Source of the DNA: Proteiniclasticum ruminis DSM 24773
GTDB lineage: Bacteria > Bacillota > Clostridia > Clostridiales > Clostridiaceae
Direction: 5' to 3'
DNA: 64,000 nucleotides
Assembly: GCF_000701905.1 (NCBI RefSeq)
Contig: NZ_JNKC01000004.1
Location: 248,001 to 312,000 of the forward strand
Part shown: positions 60,786 through 64,000 of the stretch, piece after piece
Layout: every line of letters starts with the position of its first letter
How positions within the stretch are numbered: position 1 is the first letter of the stretch
The notes under the pieces: generated by a model
Database searches by the model: none
What the model saw: only the letters and a program-made list of their open reading frames with translations
What the model was told of the DNA's origin: nothing
Made by a program: the position numbers and the translations under genes

Positions 60786-61676
60786 TTATCGTTCAAAGTG
60801 CGCCAATAGAAAGGACAAAATCCTTTCATTGACTTCATCACTTTCTGTAAAACTCAACGCATGACTGGCATTTTTCCAGTACTCTATTTCAATGGACGGT
60901 ACGACTCTTCTTCCATATTGGAAGGCTTTTTCCGCATCATGAAGAAGACTGTTCCCAGCCATCAGTGCCAGGACCGGAACCTTCAGCTTTCTGAGGTGTT
61001 TCTCCGGTATTCTTCTTGGCACTGGGGACCTGAACCGGAAATACTTAAGTCCCAAGGTGATGGATCTTCCTACTGTGTCTTTGAACGGAAAGTCTTTCCG
61101 GTTCAGAAGAAAGGGGATCATTTTGTCTTTACTGAAGCCCATTCTCACAAATTCCTTCACTGTATGGGTGGAGACTCCGGAAAAAACAAATACAGGATCC
61201 AGAAGGATGAGGCCTTCCGTCATTTCCGGGTAATACCTGGCAAAATTCACTGCATAATATCCCCCCATGGAAGAGCCCATGAGGATGGCGGAAGAAATTT
61301 CAAGCTTCACCAAAACTTCTTTCAGCCAAGCAGCATGATCTTTGTCTTTCCAGAGTGGTTTCTTCAGTCTGCTTCTTCCCGGTTCACCCAAAAGGTCTAG
61401 TGAATATACTGGGGCCCTCTCAGACAAGGGAAGAAGATTCGGCTGCCACATAATGGTGGATGCATAATGCCCATGGAGAAGAATAAGGGGCACCTTCCCC
61501 TCGCTCCCCTTACTGGCATAATAATATACCCGCACCATCCCAAAGGTGGTTTCCACATCATAAATGGTCCGGGCTCTTGGCAGGAACCTCATGGCTTTGT
61601 CATAGTGCACGAGAAATTCCATTCTCCGAGATTTTTTTGTGAAATCACTGATCAATAATGACCGAATGCCTTCCAT
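60786..61676 (-). CDS. Alpha/beta hydrolase (esterase/lipase-like)
   Basis: About 296 residues. Oxyanion segment LILLHGHYASTIMW, nucleophile elbow MGSSMGGYYAVNFA (Ser near 136), Asp in VFVFSGVST or the LALMAGNSLLHD strand, and His in WKNASHALSF. No signal peptide. Substrate unknown. The second ATG (61676) is preferred because AAAGG is 9 bp upstream; the first abuts the site. Not closely related to the membrane hydrolase at 8.2 kb. Confidence 0.85.
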   Translation of the reverse strand: MEGIRSLLISDFTKKSRRMEFLVHYDKAMRFLPRARTIYDVETTFGMVRVYYYASKGSEGKVPLILLHGHYASTIMWQPNLLPLSERAPVYSLDLLGEPGRSRLKKPLWKDKDHAAWLKEVLVKLEISSAILMGSSMGGYYAVNFARYYPEMTEGLILLDPVFVFSGVSTHTVKEFVRMGFSKDKMIPFLLNRKDFPFKDTVGRSITLGLKYFRFRSPVPRRIPEKHLRKLKVPVLALMAGNSLLHDAEKAFQYGRRVVPSIEIEYWKNASHALSFTESDEVNERILSFLLAHFER

Positions 61677-61784
61677 ACTCCTCATCCTTTCTATAAATCA
61701 AAGGAACGCCCAAGGCAGATGGACAATAAAACAACGAAGTCAGAACGCGATTAAAAAAACACCATTATAAAGCAGGCTCTCCTC

Positions 61785-62468
61785 CTACAAAAGATTCAGG
61801 ATCTCATGAAGATGAGAAATCTCATAGGTGGGCACAATCTCTCCTTTGTTGTCTTTTCCTGAAGGATTGAACCAGCAGGTGTCAATGCCAAATCGTATGC
61901 CACCCAGAATATCCGATCCTAAACTGTCTCCCACCATAAGTACTCTTTCCTTTGGTGCATCACCAAGAAGATCCATGGTCAGTTCAAAAATTCTCTCATC
62001 AGGCTTAGAGACCTGAACCTCTTCAGAAATGACGATGGCTTCAAAATAATGGCTGAGAACCGATTGACTGATCCTCTTTCTCTGGACTTTTTTCAGTCCA
62101 TTGGTGATGATGCCCATTTTGACTTTGCCGGAAAGTTTTTGAAGAAGCTCATGGGATTCATCATAGGGGAAAGAAGCCTCTGCAAGATGATCCGTGTAGC
62201 GCTCCGCAAAATCCGCTGCCTGAAACTCTCCACGAAGCGCCTCTTTCAGTCTCTGAAATCTCTCGATTTTGAGGACGCTTTGGGTGATTTTTCCTTCCTC
62301 AAATTCTTTCCATATTTTTGTGTTGATCTCATGATAAGTGTCAAAATAAACTGATGTATGCTCTTCCAGACCATAGTCCTTCAGTGTGCTGAGAAAAGCT
62401 TCCTTCTCAGACTTTTTAAAATCAAAAAGCGTATCATCTGCGTCAAATAAAAGAATGTCGTATTTCAA
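61785..62468 (-). CDS. yjjG: HAD-superfamily nucleotidase (YjjG/YfnB-like)
   Basis: 227 residues. HAD motifs: I, LLFDADDTLFDF (8-19); II, GIITNGLKKVQ (about 119-129); III, SKPDERIFE; and IV, VLMVGDSLGSDILGG. YjjG-type enzymes remove phosphate from noncanonical pyrimidine nucleotides such as dUMP analogues. Starts with TTG; GAGG is about 10 bp upstream, and no better start was seen. Monocistronic, no terminator seen. Confidence 0.85.
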   Translation of the reverse strand: MKYDILLFDADDTLFDFKKSEKEAFLSTLKDYGLEEHTSVYFDTYHEINTKIWKEFEEGKITQSVLKIERFQRLKEALRGEFQAADFAERYTDHLAEASFPYDESHELLQKLSGKVKMGIITNGLKKVQRKRISQSVLSHYFEAIVISEEVQVSKPDERIFELTMDLLGDAPKERVLMVGDSLGSDILGGIRFGIDTCWFNPSGKDNKGEIVPTYEISHLHEILNLL

Positions 62469-62522
62469 AATTTCAATTCCTCACTTTTCTAATAGTCTTT
62501 TTCTATTATATACCATTTTACT

Positions 62523-63272
62523 CTATTTCTCCGGAAGGCCCTGGGGTTTTTCAATGGTCTCCAGAGAGTTCACAGAAAGAATTTCCAAAGAAAACTCATT
62601 CTCTACAGACAGATCACGCACCAGATTCGTAAACTCCACTCGGACCTCCTTCAGCAGTTTTTCTTCCTTGTCAAAAACTGCCGAGATCCTGTAAGACTCG
62701 ATGTTCCAGTCTTCTGTGTTCACACCATCCAGCTTCAATGTTTCTGATAGAATCTTTTTAAACTCTTCTGGTGAAAAAAAGTCCGTGGTATAGTAGGTGA
62801 GTTTTTCCTGATCCTCTTCCTCCTTTAGTGAGGAGAGAAACCGAAGTATGGGAAGAATCTCCGCTTTTGGCGAAAGTTCTGTGAGATTAGAGGGATTGAA
62901 CGCATCCTCTGAAAGCATTGGAATGCCCTTTTGCCAAGGCAGAAATGCCAGATTGAATTTATGATAAATCTCTTTCTCTTCGGTATAAATATCCATAATC
63001 TTTTTAGACCCCAGAAAGGGAAGTTCAGTATACACTTCAATATAGGCCGCTTTCGGCGCAAAGGTCATGGCAGCAGTGCCATGGATGCCTAAATGGTTCT
63101 CTCCCAGTCCCATTCTGCTCTTATAAGCAATCTCCATGGACTGAACCTCTGAAAGAGCGCGATAGGTCCTGATGGCATAACTGTATCTGTGATCTGTATA
63201 AAATAATATTGTCAAAGCTGTGACTGCAACCAGTATGAGGCTTAGAAGGCCTATGATGATTTTTTTCCCCAC
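62523..63272 (-). CDS. Membrane-anchored protein of unknown function
   Basis: 249 residues. One N-terminal helix (about 4-24) without a lipobox, then an extracellular domain with a beta-rich look (MEIAYKSRMGLG, then AAYIEVYTELPFLGSKKIMDIY), which vaguely recalls LolA-like lipid-binding folds. GTG start; AGGTGA lies 6 bp upstream. No family assigned. Confidence 0.6.
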   Translation of the reverse strand: MGKKIIIGLLSLILVAVTALTILFYTDHRYSYAIRTYRALSEVQSMEIAYKSRMGLGENHLGIHGTAAMTFAPKAAYIEVYTELPFLGSKKIMDIYTEEKEIYHKFNLAFLPWQKGIPMLSEDAFNPSNLTELSPKAEILPILRFLSSLKEEEDQEKLTYYTTDFFSPEEFKKILSETLKLDGVNTEDWNIESYRISAVFDKEEKLLKEVRVEFTNLVRDLSVENEFSLEILSVNSLETIEKPQGLPEK

Positions 63273-63395
63273 AAAAGCTCACCTCTCCAGTTCTTTTCTT
63301 CAGTGTAGCACAGCCTTTCGAGCACTTTTCTAAATAATATCTTAAGTTTTTAAAGAGAAAAGAACACAACTTCGTATCCTCACTTAATTATGCTT

Positions 63396-63425
63396 GAAAA
63401 AAAGAGCCTGCATGCAGACTCTTTC
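63396..63425 (-). terminator. Terminator of the ABC permease gene
   Basis: Minus-strand stem AAAGAG / CTCTTT with inner CTGCA / TGCAG, followed by TTTC. Confidence 0.65.
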
Positions 63426-63432
63426 GCTTATT

Positions 63433-64000
63433 CTATGCTTTTTCAAGTGCAGGATCTGAAGCTGGTGGTGTGGGGGGCGCTTCGATCTTTGGTTTGACCT
63501 TCCCCTTCCAGGCATGCATGGCCAAAGATACAGCGATTACGCCGTAGGCCACAAACACACGGAAGTATTCACCCAGCTGAGCATTGTTGAAGAGTTCTTT
63601 TCCCGCCTGGGGTGCCACAATAAACAGTGTGTGGAACAGAATCACACCCAAGATGGCCTGTTTGTTCGTCGCCTTCTGTACAGAGGCACCGCCCACAAGA
63701 AGAGCGGCAATGGCAAACTGTCCTACCTGAGTATGGGCTCCATAAGTGGAGAAGGTACCGATGTTCTGAAGATAGATGAGCTGTCCCCAACAGGCAAGAA
63801 CCGTCGAGATCACCATGGCGATGATTCTCGTTCTGTCCACATTGATACCAGCAGCATTGGCCACCACTCTGCTCTGCCCTACGGTTCTCATATTCTGTCC
63901 AAGTCTAGTCCTCAGCAGCATATTGTTGAAAATACATAGAAGCACAATGGCAAAATAGGTGGTCACAGGAATCTGGACATAAAGGAGTATTTTCTCAATG
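63433..64000 (-). CDS. ABC transporter permease, CUT2/nucleoside type (partial, 5' end outside window)
   Basis: About 189 C-terminal residues of a membrane permease of the BPD_transp_2 family (RLGQNMRTVGQSRVVANAAGINVDRTR, then GQFAIAALLVGGASVQKA). The NAAGINVDRTR cytosolic loop is typical of permeases of nucleoside or BmpA-linked ABC systems. Frame is open to position 64000, so the start lies beyond the window. The C-terminal tail is Pro-rich. Terminator follows. Confidence 0.8.
   Translation of the reverse strand, partial: IEKILLYVQIPVTTYFAIVLLCIFNNMLLRTRLGQNMRTVGQSRVVANAAGINVDRTRIIAMVISTVLACWGQLIYLQNIGTFSTYGAHTQVGQFAIAALLVGGASVQKATNKQAILGVILFHTLFIVAPQAGKELFNNAQLGEYFRVFVAYGVIAVSLAMHAWKGKVKPKIEAPPTPPASDPALEKA

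Noticed and set aside
1-64000. tRNA, rRNA and riboswitch genes
   Set aside because: No cloverleaf, rRNA stretch or recognisable riboswitch aptamer was found by eye; a covariance-model scan would be decisive.

Overview
The window looks like the chromosome of a low-to-moderate GC Gram-positive anaerobe (Bacillota, most likely class Clostridia). Reasons: strong AGGAGG-type ribosome binding sites, frequent TTG and GTG starts, lipoprotein signal peptides instead of outer-membrane signals, Firmicute-type families (DUF4317, DUF1576, DUF2812 with PadR, RsgI-like anti-sigma factors, a D-aspartate-ligase-like ATP-grasp enzyme) and a radical-SAM/SPASM enzyme. A genus was not determined. No rRNA, tRNA, CRISPR array or prophage was seen.

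Layout. 1-5.4 kb: oligopeptide ABC operon oppBCDFA on the minus strand; its binding protein is cut by the window edge and carries an odd N-terminal extra module. 5.9-13.2 kb: single genes and small operons (PNPOx-like protein, a TPR protein, lipocalin plus membrane hydrolase, a VOC protein, DUF2200, DUF1576). 13.3-16.5 kb: an 18-codon leader ORF, an NhaC-type antiporter and argH. 16.5-24.6 kb, mostly minus strand: ECF sigma/anti-sigma pair, brnQ, trmO, SDR, dodecin, a three-domain gamma-glutamylcyclotransferase-like protein and an HTH regulator. 24.6-29.1 kb: multiple-monosaccharide ABC operon (binding protein, ATPase, permease). 29.2-33.2 kb: a decayed surface-protein gene with a TnpB element lodged at its 5' side. 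33.3-43.3 kb: an accessory region of membrane-anchored regulators, with three MerR-RDD fusion paralogues and a PadR/DUF2812 operon, plus a MATE transporter and small enzymes. 43.4-46.0 kb: D-aspartate-ligase-like enzyme and a double GNAT protein. 46.0-49.3 kb: an operon of sigma factor and two RsgI-like membrane proteins with PepSY and Asp-rich repeats. 49.6-51.5 kb: double GNAT protein and methyltransferase. 51.5-54.9 kb: cytochrome c maturation (ResB, CcsA/ResC) next to a lipoprotein pentaheme nitrite reductase (NrfA). 55.0-56.7 kb: a radical-SAM/SPASM maturase followed by a 27-codon peptide gene with a consensus ribosome binding site and its own terminator. 56.8-64 kb: mostly housekeeping genes on the minus strand (DUF4317, M18 aminopeptidase, CsbD, adk, hydrolase, YjjG-like phosphatase) and the end of an ABC permease gene.

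How it fits together: the cell imports peptides, sugars and branched-chain amino acids, can probably reduce nitrite to ammonium at the membrane surface, and invests heavily in sensing its envelope. The best candidate for an undescribed system is the radical-SAM enzyme with its tiny Cys-free and aromatic-free peptide (55.2-56.7 kb). Next are the MerR-RDD membrane regulators, whose promoters have 19-bp spacers, and the sigma/RsgI/PepSY operon.
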